NCBI GenBank assembly: GCA_022497155.1
Contig: MU385743.1
Location: 310,001 to 374,000, forward strand
DNA: 64,000 bases
Direction: 5' to 3'
Source: Whalleya microplaca
Lineage: Eukaryota > Ascomycota > Sordariomycetes > Xylariales > Xylariaceae
Shown: positions 11,988-23,403 of the stretch, piece after piece
Layout of the letters: each line of letters begins with the position of its first letter
Position numbering within the stretch: position 1 is the stretch's first letter
Position numbers and translations under genes: made by a program
The notes under the pieces: model-generated
Database searches by the model: none
What the model saw: only the letters and a program-made list of their open reading frames with translations
What the model was told of the DNA's origin: nothing

Positions 11988-13792
11988 ATGACCGGTAGTC
12001 TGTCTGAGGCTGCAGACCCCAAACAACTTAGCATTAGCGATGTTTATCCACGCGATGTAGAACAGGCGGGCTACGGGACGTTTGCAGACGGTGCCCTTGG
12101 CGACCCAGATACGCCTGATCCCAACAGCGACCTGGTCACAGCCGTCGAGGACCGCGATCTCAAACGGGGGCTTGCGCAGCGCCACCTGTCGATGCTCGGT
12201 ATTGCCGGCGCCATCGGCACCGGTCTCTTCCTCGGACTCGGGGGTGCCGTGCAGAAAGGCGGCCCGTTAGGCGCCTTGCTCGGATATGCCACCATAGGCT
12301 TGGTCGTGTGCGCCGTGCAGTTCGCTCTGGGGGAGGTGTCGGCTCTGCTCCCGGTGACGGGCAGCTTCGTGCGCCACGCCGAGTTCCTCGTCGATCCAGC
12401 GCTGGGCTTCGCCGTCGGGTGGAACCTGGTGTACGGGAACATCCTGTCGATTCCGTCTGAGATCACCGCCATCTGCGTGTTGTTCCAGTTCTGGACCGAT
12501 CTGAATTCGTCCGTGTTTATCGTGATCTTTATTGTCTTGACCGTTACGGTCGGCATGGCCTTCATCCGCGTGTTCGCAGAGGTGGAATTTGTCTTCGCCT
12601 TGCTGAAGATCCTGCTCGTCCTCTTTCTCATCATCCTAGGCCTGGTGATCGACCTGGGCGGCATCCCGGGCACCCCGCGCATCGGGTTCGCATATTGGCA
12701 AAACCCCGGGCCGTTCGTCGAGAACATCGCCACTGGTGATTTGGGCCGGTTCCTCGGCTACTGGAGCGTCATGACTAGTGCCGTATTCTCGTTCGCAGGC
12801 GTGGAATCGCTTGCTATGGCTGCCGCTGAGACGCAAGATCCGCGACGGGCCATACCAGCTGCCTGCAAGCGCGTTTTCTTCAGAATTGTCATATTCTACA
12901 TGCTAGCTATACTCATCGTTGGCATGCTGGTGGCAAGCGATGACCGTCGCCTGGATGACTCGTCCGGATCTGCAGCGCAAAGCCCTTTCGTCATTGCGGC
13001 CGCGGCAGCCGGGATCCCCGCCATTCCGTCTGTGGTGAACGCCGTCGTCATTACATCAGCATGGTCCGCGTCGAACCAGAGCTTGTTGTCGGGAACGCGT
13101 GTCTTGTATGGCCTAGCACTCAAGGGACAGGCTCCCAAGATTTTCCTGCGGACAACGACTTGGGGTACACCGTACATGTGTGTGCTTCTTTTCGCAGCTT
13201 TCATGTTCCTCAGCTTCATGAGCCTGTCGAATGGAGCACTAACCGTTTTCTGGTGGCTGGTGAGCTTGACGGCTGCGGGTGTTCTGGTATCTTGGTCGGT
13301 CATCCTTCTCAATCATATCCGGCTGAGGCTCGCGATGAGGAAGCAGAACATCTCCGGATCCAGACTTCCGTGGTATAACTGGTGGGCTCGTAAGTCAAAT
13401 CTTGCGATATGGGCTTTTGACGTCTGTTGCTCTAACAATACTGTTTAGTCTATAGCTCATACGCTGGACTATTCATGTGCATACTCATCCTCTTGACTGG
13501 CGGATTCGAAGTGTTTACCGAAGGTAACTGGGATGCGAGTAGTTTTGTGTCATCATACTTGTAAGCCAAAACATCAGTTGCATGCATATTTGCAGTATGC
13601 TAATCGCCAAATAGGGACATACCGCTTGTGCTATCAGCTTACCTGATATGGAAGTTTATTAAGAAAACTCAGGTGGTGTCATTATCTAGCATACCTCTCG
13701 ATGAGGCCTTTGAACAGGCCGAACGACCTTATGACGAACCTCCAACCAAGCAAAAGGGCTGGATACGCCTTTTTACCTGGATATGGGATTAA
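11988..13792 (+). CDS. Amino-acid permease (APC superfamily, yeast amino-acid transporter type)
   Basis: Three exons: 11988-13389, 13449-13560, 13615-13792, giving 563 residues. The first true ATG is at 11988 (the frame is open ten codons further up but without an ATG). The protein imports amino acids across the plasma membrane by H+ symport, as is known for the family. After a hydrophilic N-tail of about 60 residues comes the conserved start RHLSMLGIAGAIGTGLF, then about 12 hydrophobic segments, with FSFAGVESLAMAAAETQDP and WSASNQSLLSGTRVLY motifs typical of the fungal YAT group. Intron 1 (GTAAGT...TTTAG) restores WWALYSSYAGLF, and intron 2 joins SYL to DIPLVLSAYL; the tail ends TWIWD. Substrate specificity cannot be read from the sequence. 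Confidence 0.88.
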
Positions 13793-14353
13793 CTGGTTAC
13801 TGATAGGTACATTTATTATGCTGCTTCTTTCGAGACTGGATATGATTCATGATATGATACGCAGAGTAGGGAATTGCAAAGCTACATAGTTCCACAACAT
13901 AGGCATAGTGCAAAAACGATAAACTAATATCGCTATATAATGGCGTAAGGGCTACGTTATCTCCTTAGTTATCCAATAATCAGCTGAGTGCTTTGCAACC
14001 CACTCGCATTGATAACTTCCTCACAGCCTGCCTAGATTTTGTATAGTCAAGGGTCAGCAAGGATTCAACGCTATTGTCTGCATTGAACTCAATGGCTGTA
14101 TTACAAGACGAAATTAACATTAAGGCTGTCATTTTGGTTCCTTTAGTGTCGCTTGCCATGACACTCTAGATGGTAATCTGATGGCGTTCCTAATACTCAA
14201 AATATGGGCGGTAAATTTATTGAAGACATGTCATAGTTCAAACACAATAATTAGGCGCCGTGTATTGATTTTACTCATACATAAACATAAATGTAAAGGA
14301 GATATAAAATGAATGTAACCCATGGTAAGTCAACTATAGAACCCGCTGCCCTG
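13793..14353. other. Intergenic, no gene seen
   Basis: AT-rich DNA between convergent 3' ends. Nothing recognisable. Confidence 0.5.
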
Positions 14354-15110
14354 CTAATTCTCATATGATTCGCCTCCATATGTTAGTGCCGGTTGCCACT
14401 GCTGTTCCTCATCAGAAAGTGAATATAAATCGTCGTCATCTACACCACTCATCCCGATGGCATACTGAGCTTTTGACACCTTCGTACGCTGATTGCTATG
14501 AGCCCACTCGGGGGTGGTGTACCTCGATCTCCGTCCCGGCGGACACGCAGGCGGCGTGGTGAAGTTTGCTGTCGGTCCGGTTCCAAGAAGGCCTTCTTCA
14601 CGTGTCGCATCCGCTAACTGTAGCGCCATAAATACTTTCCTTCCTTGACATTGTAATCTTCGAGTACTGTGAGTTCATAATTAGCAAAAATGTTGTGAAG
14701 ACATATGGGGCGTCTCTCTATCGCGTAATTGAAAAAGATTTCGGTAGGGTTCCTGCAATGTTGAGGATGACGTACTTTGGATCATCTAGTACCATTGCGT
14801 CAACATCAACATCGTCGCCCATATAAGCATCGTCGTCAAAATCGTCTTCGTCGAAAAGGGAGTCATAATCTTCGTCATCGTCCCGCAAGTTAAGGGCGTC
14901 GATTTGATCGACGAATTTTGCGTCTTCTTGCTGGAACCGCTCCAAATAAGCTGCAAGCTGTTCTGGGTATATTTCGTTGACTTTTGTCCTGAGTGTATCC
15001 AATGACTCTGTACAGAGCGCGTGGAACATAACCTCCTTTAGAGACGCCGATAATTCTTCTTTGTCGGCAGCTTTCGGCGGGTTAAAAAGGGAAGGCAGCT
15101 TTCTAGACAT
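14354..15110 (-). CDS. Unrecognised acidic two-exon protein
   Basis: Exon 1 is 15110-14776 and exon 2 is 14666-14354, joined over a clear intron (GTACGT donor, GCTAAT branch, CACAG acceptor), giving 215 residues. Residues 1-70 are a charged helix-forming region (MSRKLPSLFNPPKAADKEEL onward). Residues about 75-110 are very acidic with many Asp-Asp pairs (DDDEDY, DEDDFDDDAY). Exon 2 adds a Pro/Arg-rich stretch (PPACPPGRRSRY) and another acidic segment (GVDDDDLYSLSDEEQQ). The consistent frame across the intron argues for a real gene. I do not recognise a domain. It lies downstream of, and on the same strand as, the intron-rich orphan and shares its acidic, Asp-rich flavour, so a family link or a single larger gene is possible but unproven. 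Confidence 0.6.
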
Positions 15111-15154
15111 AAATTTGCGAACGCGTCGTCGAATTGGCGACCGTTGGTGAGAGT

Positions 15155-15391
15155 CTACCGGCGCTGTTGTAGTTCCTCCTCTCTGTGTTTCTCCTCCCCG
15201 TCCTCCTTCCCCCCCTTCTCCCCCTCCCCCTCCTCTTCTCCAATTCCCCCATCCTCTTCTCCTGTCCCCCCCTCTATCTCCTCGCCACCCCCTTGCATTT
15301 CCTCGCCCCCCCCTTCCATCTCCTTCCCATCCCCATCTTGATGGTCCCCCTCCTCCTCCTCCTCCTCCTCCTCCTCCGCCGCCGCCGCCAC
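15155..15391 (-). repeat. Low-complexity purine tract (Glu/Gly-coding on minus strand)
   Basis: A nearly uninterrupted C/T-rich plus strand, so the minus strand reads GAG/GAA/GGA repeats (Glu/Gly) after a short GCC/GCG run. It has no ATG and no splice link to a neighbour, so I treat it as a simple-sequence tract, perhaps 5' untranslated sequence of the acidic gene. Confidence 0.7.
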
Positions 15392-15523
15392 CCGGAGGCG
15401 GCGGCGGTATTAAATGTCTTTTATTTCTATAATCCCATGCTGTTGTTCCTGCTTCCCATCCTCGCTACAGCATCTGAAGTTAGTAAGGTTTCCATTTAGA
15501 GAGTATAATGAGTTATGAGGAAT

Positions 15524-17916
15524 CTAGAATCTGTCCCTAGGTTTGGGGAATACGAAGTATATCTCGATAGGGAATTCTTGCTCCTGAAACAAACCAAAAA
15601 TGGCAATTGGGCACTCTAGATGCTACTTACCGACCATCTTCCTCCTCCCCTAATAATAGTCAGATATCTATCTCGAGATCTTGAAAAATGAGGAAAGTAA
15701 TTTTAGAATACGTACCACCCTCCTGGTGGGGGAGTGTTCCAAACACCTGGCAAATTAGTCAAACCTCCGAAGGCAACTGGGGGTACGGCTGCGTTGGCTG
15801 GTAAGACTAAACCTCCCGTGTCGTCGCGGCCGGTGTTCTGAATTGGGATTCTCCTATTACGGCTGTTCGGTGGTAGCTGTGTAGTTCCCAGATCTGTCAG
15901 TTTAGTTGGAATTAGTATATCTTCCTGGCAAGCGGGATGATGATTTTAGATGAACCAATCCTGGGAGGTCAATGCAATCTGAGAAGAGAATAGCATGAAA
16001 CTGACTCTCGGCTCAGCAACAATGACTTACTTGCTTGATATTGCGGACCAGGTGGCCCGTCCGGGCTGTCCACATGATTGGCCAAATCGTTTGTATCATC
16101 CTCGTCACTGTCACCCTCGTAGAAAGCGTCAGGGAAGTCCGGTCCATCGACTCCCCCTTGATACACCTAGTCAGCGATTGCTAAGAAAATCAAGTGACTG
16201 CGACTGGGTTGAAATGTATACAGATAGCCTCTCGTGGGCACCTTCATACGGAGAAAAGTGTTTCAACATTCAAGATATTAACTCACCTTGCCCTCCAAGT
16301 CCACCGAAACCGCGATACCCTGCTAGCTGATAGTCATCGAACTCTACGTCGGGTACAGGGGGATCTCCGTCTGGTCGAGATTCGGAACGTAATGCGGGAA
16401 AATTATGGTTGTAGATTTTTACGTTGAAATTTGGGAAGCGTGTAGGACTGCCAAACCACGTTGAGTATCCCTCCTGTCGCTGAGTATGCGGATTAATTCT
16501 ACTGCTGCGCACCAACGCGTTCACATATTTGATCCAGGCCCTGGTCCTGACATAGCTGGCGCGGGTAATTCGTCCCGAATTCTTTCGTTCATATATGAGG
16601 TTGCGGAATTCACGTATAAATCCCGAAAACCCGAGGTCGGCTCTGTCCAACCACCTTGCTGTCTTTCTCTCTGTCCGCTGCTTGTCTTCATCCGACTGAC
16701 AGTGACGGACTAATTCATGTTGCGCGCGGTGAGACTGTGCGAGCCATAGTAAATATCTGTTTATGTACATGGCGAGCCAGTCAAATATTTGTCTTAAATT
16801 TTCCGATGTATCCTCATCGAGCGTAAACGAGTCTGTGTGAGGTTAAGTTGGGTCAAGCAGATTTTGGTGGGGGCCAATTAGGCGAACGTACAGACGTCAA
16901 GTGCCTCCTTGTAGTGAATACGATAGACGCGCCCAAATAGTTCTATTGACCGACTCGTCCAATAGTCTAAAGGGACAGCTCTGAGTGGATACTTTTGTGA
17001 CTCGATGAGTCTGGCATCTGTGAACATATTCGGCGCATGAACAGCGAAATTGGCAACTCTATGCACTGGAGAACCGTAGGCGGTGTCTTTTTGGAACCTG
17101 CGCCTCCTACAATCACGTTCTAACATATGCCACATGTTCCCTTGCTCTACAAGTTAGTTTTTATACCCTAGGCAGACCACGTCGACATAAACGTGACACA
17201 GACAGAAAAGGAAGTTTACGTACGGAAACGTAATAGCATCCAGTCCTCCGCTAACTCCATTGAATGGTCCGTAAGCTCCTTCTGTAACCATCTGTTGTAT
17301 ATGGGATCACCAAATGTATCCCGTAATTTCGTAGAAAGCCAGTCGGCGTCTCTCGGGCGCTCTGGGAGATCCTCCCGTTGTCTACCCACCCGCTTCAAGG
17401 TGTTGTTTATGTTAAAGCTATCTACTAATGTAGTTGCGAGACTGATTGCAAAGTCGTAATCTGACATCAGCTCGGCGGCATCAGGATTTCCCCTCAGGGC
17501 AACCCCTGGTGCTGACCTAGGCCGAACATAGTCTGTCGCAATAACACTAGCGGTATCGATTGCAACTTGTACAACGTCTTCGATATTGCCAACATTTATA
17601 TTTTTCAAGTATAGAAGCACTATAGCATGTAGAATTAGCACGTTCCCCTTAAATTGGCGTAATAGTGTTTCGTGAGTTTTCGAACATGTGGGGACTCTTG
17701 CCCCTGAAATAGGCGAGAGGGGGAAATGGATTTCTGGATACTACTGACGATTGTGCGAGTCACCCGGTTGATATTTCTTAAGAGTTTTATAATCATCCTG
17801 CCGCAGACGCCAGCGTGCGTTGTTAGAGCTGGCCCTTTGCATTTTGAATAGTAGTTAATGCCGTCCTGAGTATTAAGATATACTGTCCTCGTGAGTGGCT
17901 GAGCAATACTGCTCAT
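15524..17916 (-). CDS. Unrecognised intron-rich protein (orphan)
   Basis: Read on the minus strand, seven exons join in one frame: 17703-17224, 17146-16892, 16832-16287, 16156-16031, 15893-15716, 15649-15631 (19 bases) and 15583-15524. Introns have GTACGT/GTGAGT/GTAAGT donors and mostly good branch sites (ACTAACTT, ACTAAAC). The 5' end is unsettled: an ATG frame starts at 17916 (MSSIAQPLTRT) but needs one more intron with a weak donor to reach 17703. The joined product is about 555 residues plus this N-terminus. It shows an alpha-helical, Arg/Trp/Tyr-rich body (for example LDYWTSRSIELFGRVYRIHY, IFDWLAMYINRYLLWLAQ), then an acidic segment (YEGDSDEDDTNDLANH), a Pro/Gly-rich part and a compact end (IEIYFVFPKPRDRF). 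No known domain, signal peptide or membrane segment is recognised. Confidence 0.55.
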
Positions 17917-18920
17917 ATGAAAAAGTTTTTCTTATCAAGTTGGTAGTGTCGATCAAATGGTTTAATCATTACAGGAAAATGGACGATCCTGTATGATAAT
18001 ATGAACAGACATGATTTAGGTCGAGAAAATCACCTCGTCCTTTGTCTCACCAACCGTACAAAAAATGTATTGTTTTCGGCATAGTTAGCTTTGAGTATTT
18101 CTCCATTTAAAATTGAGGCACAAAGAATCTATGTCTTTGGCCACTTATATGGAGAGTCGCTGAAAGCATATGAGAAAGCTACATAAGATAGACTTTGTAT
18201 TTAATTGCAGCCAGTGCCACTCGCCAGTTAAGGCTGCATACATGCGCCCAACAAAGAAATATCTGGATGGATAGAAATAAATTATGTTAGGGCATTAGAA
18301 CTTGCCGTGACCTGCGATGTCTTATGGCTGTACTATTGATTGGGACTACTGGTAGCTAAATACAAAGGTACTCATATGATTTGTACATAAACTCTTCTGA
18401 TTTGTATCGTTCAGAATGAAAAACAGCATTTTATGTTGAATAGTGACGATAAAAGTATGAGAATAAAGATTTCAAATGATTAATAGCTACATTGAGGTTG
18501 CTAGTAGAGGCAAATTATGATAACGAGTAGTCTCCTAAGATCTGTCGCTTAGAAACACATCCCTTCTCCAACATCTCCGGGCATGCCCACACAGTCCTCT
18601 ATGACTTGGAACCTTCCCCTAGTTAAGGATTGCCGTGATGACTTCTCATTGCCTAGGACAAGGTTCCCCGCAATCTGGGGAAAATCACACACATGATGCA
18701 AGTTGAACCGGACTAATGACATGCTTCCCCGTCCTTGGCACCAATCATTTCAATAAGTCCTCGTATGCCGGTCTACCATGTAGGGCCTAAAACGGGAGGA
18801 GAAGATACACGGATACCTCGAGCTAGCGACACTTACAAAACGCGTCGGGGGTCCTGGGTAGGGTTCGCCAGTGCCTCCCATCCCAACTCCGAAAGTCGTA
18901 CCAACAGGAACGTTAACACG
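17917..18920. other. AT-rich spacer and MFS promoter
   Basis: Divergent intergenic region. The left 650 bases are AT-rich with no coding signal; the right part holds an inverted TTCCCC/GGGGAA pair (18664-18682). The frame of the MFS gene is open upstream to 18735 without being the likely start. Confidence 0.5.
18664..18682. promoter_or_regulatory. Inverted TTCCCC-N7-GGGGAA, candidate CreA sites
   Basis: CCCCGC at 18666-18671 (GCGGGG on the minus strand) and CTGGGG at 18675-18680 both fit the CreA consensus SYGGRG, arranged as an inverted pair about 240 bp upstream of the MFS ATG. CreA mediates carbon catabolite repression; binding here is inference. Confidence 0.4.
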
Positions 18921-20778
18921 ATGGGTCTCGGCGTACTAGAAGATAAGCATCTCGCTCACGTCCCCGGCACGGCTCTCCTTACAGACGTCCTCGAAGCCGA
19001 CCACGAGCATCATCATCATGGCAGGCTCAATACTTCGGCCCTGCGCCACGGCCAGGGGAAGGACTCCGACATCGTGCTTGTCCCTCAGCCGAGCCGGAGC
19101 CCAAATGATCCGCTGAACTGGCCGCTTTGGAAAAAGGACCTGATGCTGTTCTTTATATGCATTGATACTGCCGTCGTCGGGGCATGGGTGAGAATCCCTT
19201 TTCATTATCGTTCCATCGCGTGCCGCTGTCGCGAGCCCAGTAAGAGCTACGCAGGCGAAATAAAGTGGTTGGCGAAGGAAGACTGATAACACCTGTTCTC
19301 CCTAGGGTCCCATGATCAGCCCCGGCTATGTGGAGATGGCTGCGCAGTTTGGGGTTTCTTATAACAAACTCAACGGTGACTTGGGTTATGGGATATTAGT
19401 AATTGGGTTGTCGTGTTTCGTCACCAACTCCATGGCCGTGATCTGGGGTCGGAGGCCTGTCTTCCTGCTCGGCAACTTGCTCCTGTTTATCAGTAGTCTT
19501 GGGGCATACTACGCTCACTCCTTCAACAGCCTACTCGCTTTCCGCCTCGTAGGTTGCTTCGGAATGTCCCCGTTTGAAGTGTACGTCTTGTATCCTTGGC
19601 TCCTGGAATATAGACCTCGACTAATTTTCCTCAGTCTGGTAACCAGCACAATTGCGGACATCTACTTCGTCCACCAACGCGGTGTCAGGCTCGCGGCCTG
19701 GGGCCTCTGCCTGTCCATCGGCGTCGGGGGTGGCACTATCATATCTGGCTATATCATCGAAGGCCTTGGTTGGAACTGGACATACGGCATCTGCGCGATC
19801 ATCTTCGGCGTCTGGATAGTAGTCCTCTTCCTCTTCTGTCCCGAGACCGCCTACAGACGTGACGATGCTCTCAACACCGACCTCGGGACGGAGCAAGACA
19901 ATGCCGAGGCCATCGCTAAGAACCGCGAACTAAAGGCCAAATACGAGGGCGAAGGCGCCGAGATCGAGAATGTCGAAATCGCCGAACGTGCTGCTGCCAA
20001 TAATACCTCGTGCTCTATGGAGAAGAAACGTACGTTCTGGCATGACTTGAAGATCTACAACGGCAGAGTCTGCGACGATCCGTTCTGGAAAGTCTTGATC
20101 CGGCCGCTGATGATGCTCATCTTCCCTCAAGTGCTCTTTTCCTTATTCGCATATGGTCTCACGACCTCCTGGTTGGTGGTAGTGGGCGGCGTACTAGCCC
20201 AGATATTCGCGGCGCCACCGTACAACTTCAGCGTCTCGAGCGTCGGACTCGTCGCAGTGGCGTCTCTCATCGGCGCGATCATCGGCGCCTTCACCTCCGG
20301 GCCCATCGCAGATTGGACGGTTAAGTTCATGTCTAGGCGGAACGGTGGGATCTACGAGCCCGAGTTCCGCCTCGTTCTCATCGTAATCACCTTCCTCCTA
20401 GGCGGCATGTCCTTCTTCGGTTTCGGCTGGGCCCTCCAGGAACAGGACCCGTGGATCGCGCCCGTGATATTCTACGGGCTTCAGTACTTCAGTGTCGGGT
20501 TCATGACGATCGCCGTGTATGGCTATCTGACGGACTGTCACCGGGATAAGGCCCCGGAGGCCTTCGCCGCCATCAATCTCAGGAACATCTACTCCTTTGG
20601 GATGAACTACTTCATCTCTGATTGGATAACTACGCAGGGGCCGAAGCAGGTATTTTGCATAATCGGCGGCATACACGTCTTCATCTGCCTGTGTGCGATT
20701 CCAATGTATATATATGGGAAGAAGTGTAGGAGTTGGACTAGTCGTGTGTCAATCTTTGAGAAGGTCATGCATGCGTAG
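18921..20778 (+). CDS. MFS transporter, DHA1/Hol1-like
   Basis: Three exons: 18921-19187, 19306-19580, 19635-20778, giving 561 residues. The ATG at 18921 begins MGLGVLEDKHLAHVPGTALL, a start shared by many fungal DHA1 carriers. Intron 2 is only 54 bp and in frame, so a naive reading runs through it; removing it restores PFEVLVTSTIADIYFVHQRG, the family's conserved block around TM4-5. Twelve hydrophobic segments are visible, with the signature VIWGRRPVFLLGN (loop 2-3) and a long central cytoplasmic loop rich in Glu/Lys (about residues 230-300). Family members export or import small molecules by proton coupling at the plasma membrane; the substrate is unknown. The upstream inverted candidate CreA sites suggest carbon control. 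Confidence 0.85.
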
Positions 20779-20925
20779 GGGATACGTGTCCTGTATACGA
20801 GGGGATTACTATAGTAGCTATAACGAATACGAGTTCACGTACATCAAAAATGTTAAGAATATTAGTGAATTTCAATCAAGGTTGTCACAGACGCCATAGA
20901 CATTGAACCGTTGAATATCCACGAC

Positions 20926-21657
20926 CTAAGCCAACTCAGCCTCAACCGCATCCGCCATATCCCCCAGGGTATCGAACCTCCAATCCCAGACCTCCTCCTC
21001 GCGATTCCCCATGACAGCGCCGGGCCTCACGATCCAAGCAGACCTCAACCCCAGCGCCCTAGCCGGGTGATGGTCGTGGAACTGGCTCTGCGCCGTGACC
21101 AGCACCTGCGCCCTCTCCGCACCGAACCGCTCGCGCACGGCGCCGAGCACGGCCTCGAAGTTCCGCGGGCTCGGCTTGTACGCGCCGACGTCCTGCGCCG
21201 TGACGACGAGGTCGAAGGGCGGCGCGCCCGCCAGCGGCCCCGCGCACGTGCGCCCGAACGACGCGCGGTCCACGTTCGAGAGCACGACGAGCTTGTAGCG
21301 GGCCGCCAGGCGCCGCAGCGCCGCCACCGTGTCCGGGAAGGCCGGCCAGTCGCCCACGGAGGCGCCGAAGGCCTGGCTCTGGGCCGGCGGGGGCGGGGGG
21401 TCGTTGAGCCCGAGCCGCGCCGCGAGCTGCGGGTGCACTGTGCTGAGGAGGTCGGCGTAGGGCAGCTCGGGCGTCGCGAGCTGCTGCGCCGTGCAGAGCT
21501 CGTGGAGGTGCGAGAGGAGCTGCGCGCGCGGGATGTCTGCTGTGGCTGGGTGGGCGGAGAGGAGCGGTTGCAGCGCGGCGAGAACGCCGGTTTCCCAGTC
21601 TATGAGCGTGCCGTAGACGTCGAAGCTGAGGACGCGGAAGTCTTTCAGGCTGGCCAT
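20926..21657 (-). CDS. Haloacid dehalogenase, type II (HAD superfamily hydrolase)
   Basis: Single exon of 243 residues, start MASLKDFRVLSFDVYGTL. The frame is open upstream to 21987, but this ATG gives the normal family start. HAD motif I is FDVYGTLID with the nucleophile Asp13; motif II is VVLSNVD; motif III is the Lys in AYKPSPRNF; a late VTAQSQFHDHHPA segment takes the place of motif IV. Type II members hydrolyse 2-haloacids or related small substrates through an aspartyl-ester intermediate in the cytosol; fungal substrates are mostly unknown. The coding GC content is much higher than in the flanking AT-rich DNA. The 250-codon frame on the opposite strand is a high-GC shadow. The gene ends convergently with the MFS gene, about 150 bp away. 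Confidence 0.85.
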   Translation of the reverse strand: MASLKDFRVLSFDVYGTLIDWETGVLAALQPLLSAHPATADIPRAQLLSHLHELCTAQQLATPELPYADLLSTVHPQLAARLGLNDPPPPPAQSQAFGASVGDWPAFPDTVAALRRLAARYKLVVLSNVDRASFGRTCAGPLAGAPPFDLVVTAQDVGAYKPSPRNFEAVLGAVRERFGAERAQVLVTAQSQFHDHHPARALGLRSAWIVRPGAVMGNREEEVWDWRFDTLGDMADAVEAELA

Positions 21658-23167
21658 TATTAGAAAGCAGTCTATAGCGAGAAATTGTAGATACTTTGCA
21701 GTTGTGGTTGGGTTTGTTGAGAATTCTAAATAGTACAGAGGACCGTTCTGATGACTTATAGAGGATTTGGCACGTGAAATATATACTGCGGAGTCCCGAG
21801 ATACGGAATGGCCAAGTACAAAAGGGCGTATAGAAGACAGACGAGTGATGAGCCTATAGGGCATCTTTCTCCCAAGTCTTGGTAGCGGGGTTCCTACATA
21901 CAGGTTACCTTGTGAAATAATGTAACGATCCCGCGGTGGGGAGATGCTGCCCGTTATAAGGCAATGCTTTGATATTGACAAGGTCATACGAAGTATTTTG
22001 GAGGTATACTTCTTAGAGACTGTACATTGCTATAAGGTCATTGTCAATGGTTTCAACAGACCTATAGGTTCAATACAAGAGCCACTTAATGACATTAATA
22101 TTGGGGGTTGGCTGTATGTAATATAGTCATACATCGGCTTGGCCGATACACACTTAAGTCTTAGGATTGAATCAATAACTAATTGGTCTTAACTCGTTTG
22201 ACATTCTAAGTACTTGAGTTGTTTCCTTGACAGGAGTTTTGAGGAGTTAGAGACACTAAAGATCTTGACTATATCAATGTTATTAGACCCCCATTTGATT
22301 GGTTACTGTTTAACGAAGGTGGAAATATCACAGTATAACATTTCAGAAACTAGAACCACCCGTATCATCTCATCTAATAGAGGAATATTTTCTATTATAT
22401 TAAAAGAATAATATCTAACTAGCCTTCAATATCTTCCCCTATAAGTGTGGAAAAAACTAAAATAGTAGTGACTATAAGGAGAAGCCCCCTGCCAAGAGAA
22501 TTCAAGTGATAATAAGATATGCCTTTAACCAGTGATCCGATAGTTAACCCAGTACTAGTGACTACGTATATATATACACTCAGGACTATTGTTTTATTTT
22601 ACACAGGAACAGTATAAAACTTCGATGAGATAAGCTAACTCCAAATCCTTACGAAGACAGGGAACTTGATGAATTATAGAGATAGAGACAACAACTACTA
22701 ATCAATAGCAAGCAAGTCTGGCCCACTTGCGTGCTTTTGGGGCACCACCGTATTTCTTCATGAAGATTGAGGGACGATAGAAGTGGTCCATTGCTTACTA
22801 CTGTATCCATGCCATCATCTATGAGTAACCATCTCACTATTCTTTTCTCTACATCCACACCTCCTTACTCACGACTCCTCTTAGTTCCTCACAGATCAAT
22901 AACCCAACCACCTCTATAGAAAGACAGATTGATATGTTATATGTGAGTTGTATATTCTTATCCTTTTGGTCTACCTATGTATGTATGAGCTATGTATGTA
23001 TATCCAATCTCTCTATCTAATTTTGCGAAAGAACTCCGTGCTATGCATATGTAATTCATCAAAGTCGTTTTTCCATGCAGACACGTACGTACACCCATTC
23101 GTCCATCCATTGCATACATACATCCATACATACATCACATCCCATCACGTCATATACAAACCCCGCC

Positions 23168-23170
<3 letters not shown>
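21658..23170. other. AT-rich spacer
   Basis: About 1.5 kb with low GC, many TA steps and short frames only. ATGTATGT/ACATACAT-rich simple sequence appears after 22970. No gene supported. Confidence 0.5.
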
Positions 23171-23246
<76 letters not shown>

Positions 23247-23348
23247 CGGNNNNNNNNNNCCCTACTTACCCCCCTTAGTCCATCCATTGCACACCAACAT
23301 CCAAAAATACATCACCCCCCCCCCCGGCATTTACAAACCCCCCCCCCC

Positions 23349-23376
<28 letters not shown>
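23085..23376. other. Assembly scar: poly-G run, N gap, poly-C run between near-duplicate flanks
   Basis: A G tract of about 80 bases (with rare C) at 23171-23249, ten N at 23250-23259, then a low-quality-looking copy of the left flank and long C runs up to 23376. The left flank (GTCCATCCATTGCATACA... to ATATACAAACCCC) and right flank (GTCCATCCATTGCACACC... to ATTTACAAACCCC) align with scattered mismatches, as expected if one locus was read twice with errors on the two sides of a gap. Open frames across it are meaningless. Confidence 0.85.
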
Positions 23377-23379
<3 letters not shown>

Positions 23380-23403
23380 CACCAAAACCACACTATGTAG
23401 TCC

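Noticed and set aside
19581..19634. Reading straight through as coding sequence in the MFS gene
   Set aside because: The 54 bp have GTACGT and TCAG ends, and their removal restores the conserved PFEVLVTSTIADIYF block, so this is an in-frame intron.
20911..21663. 250-codon open frame on the plus strand
   Set aside because: It is antisense to the haloacid dehalogenase, rich in Arg/Glu/Val as expected from a high-GC shadow, with no domain.
22948..23400. Frames of up to 150 codons through poly-G and N
   Set aside because: They are produced by homopolymers and the gap.
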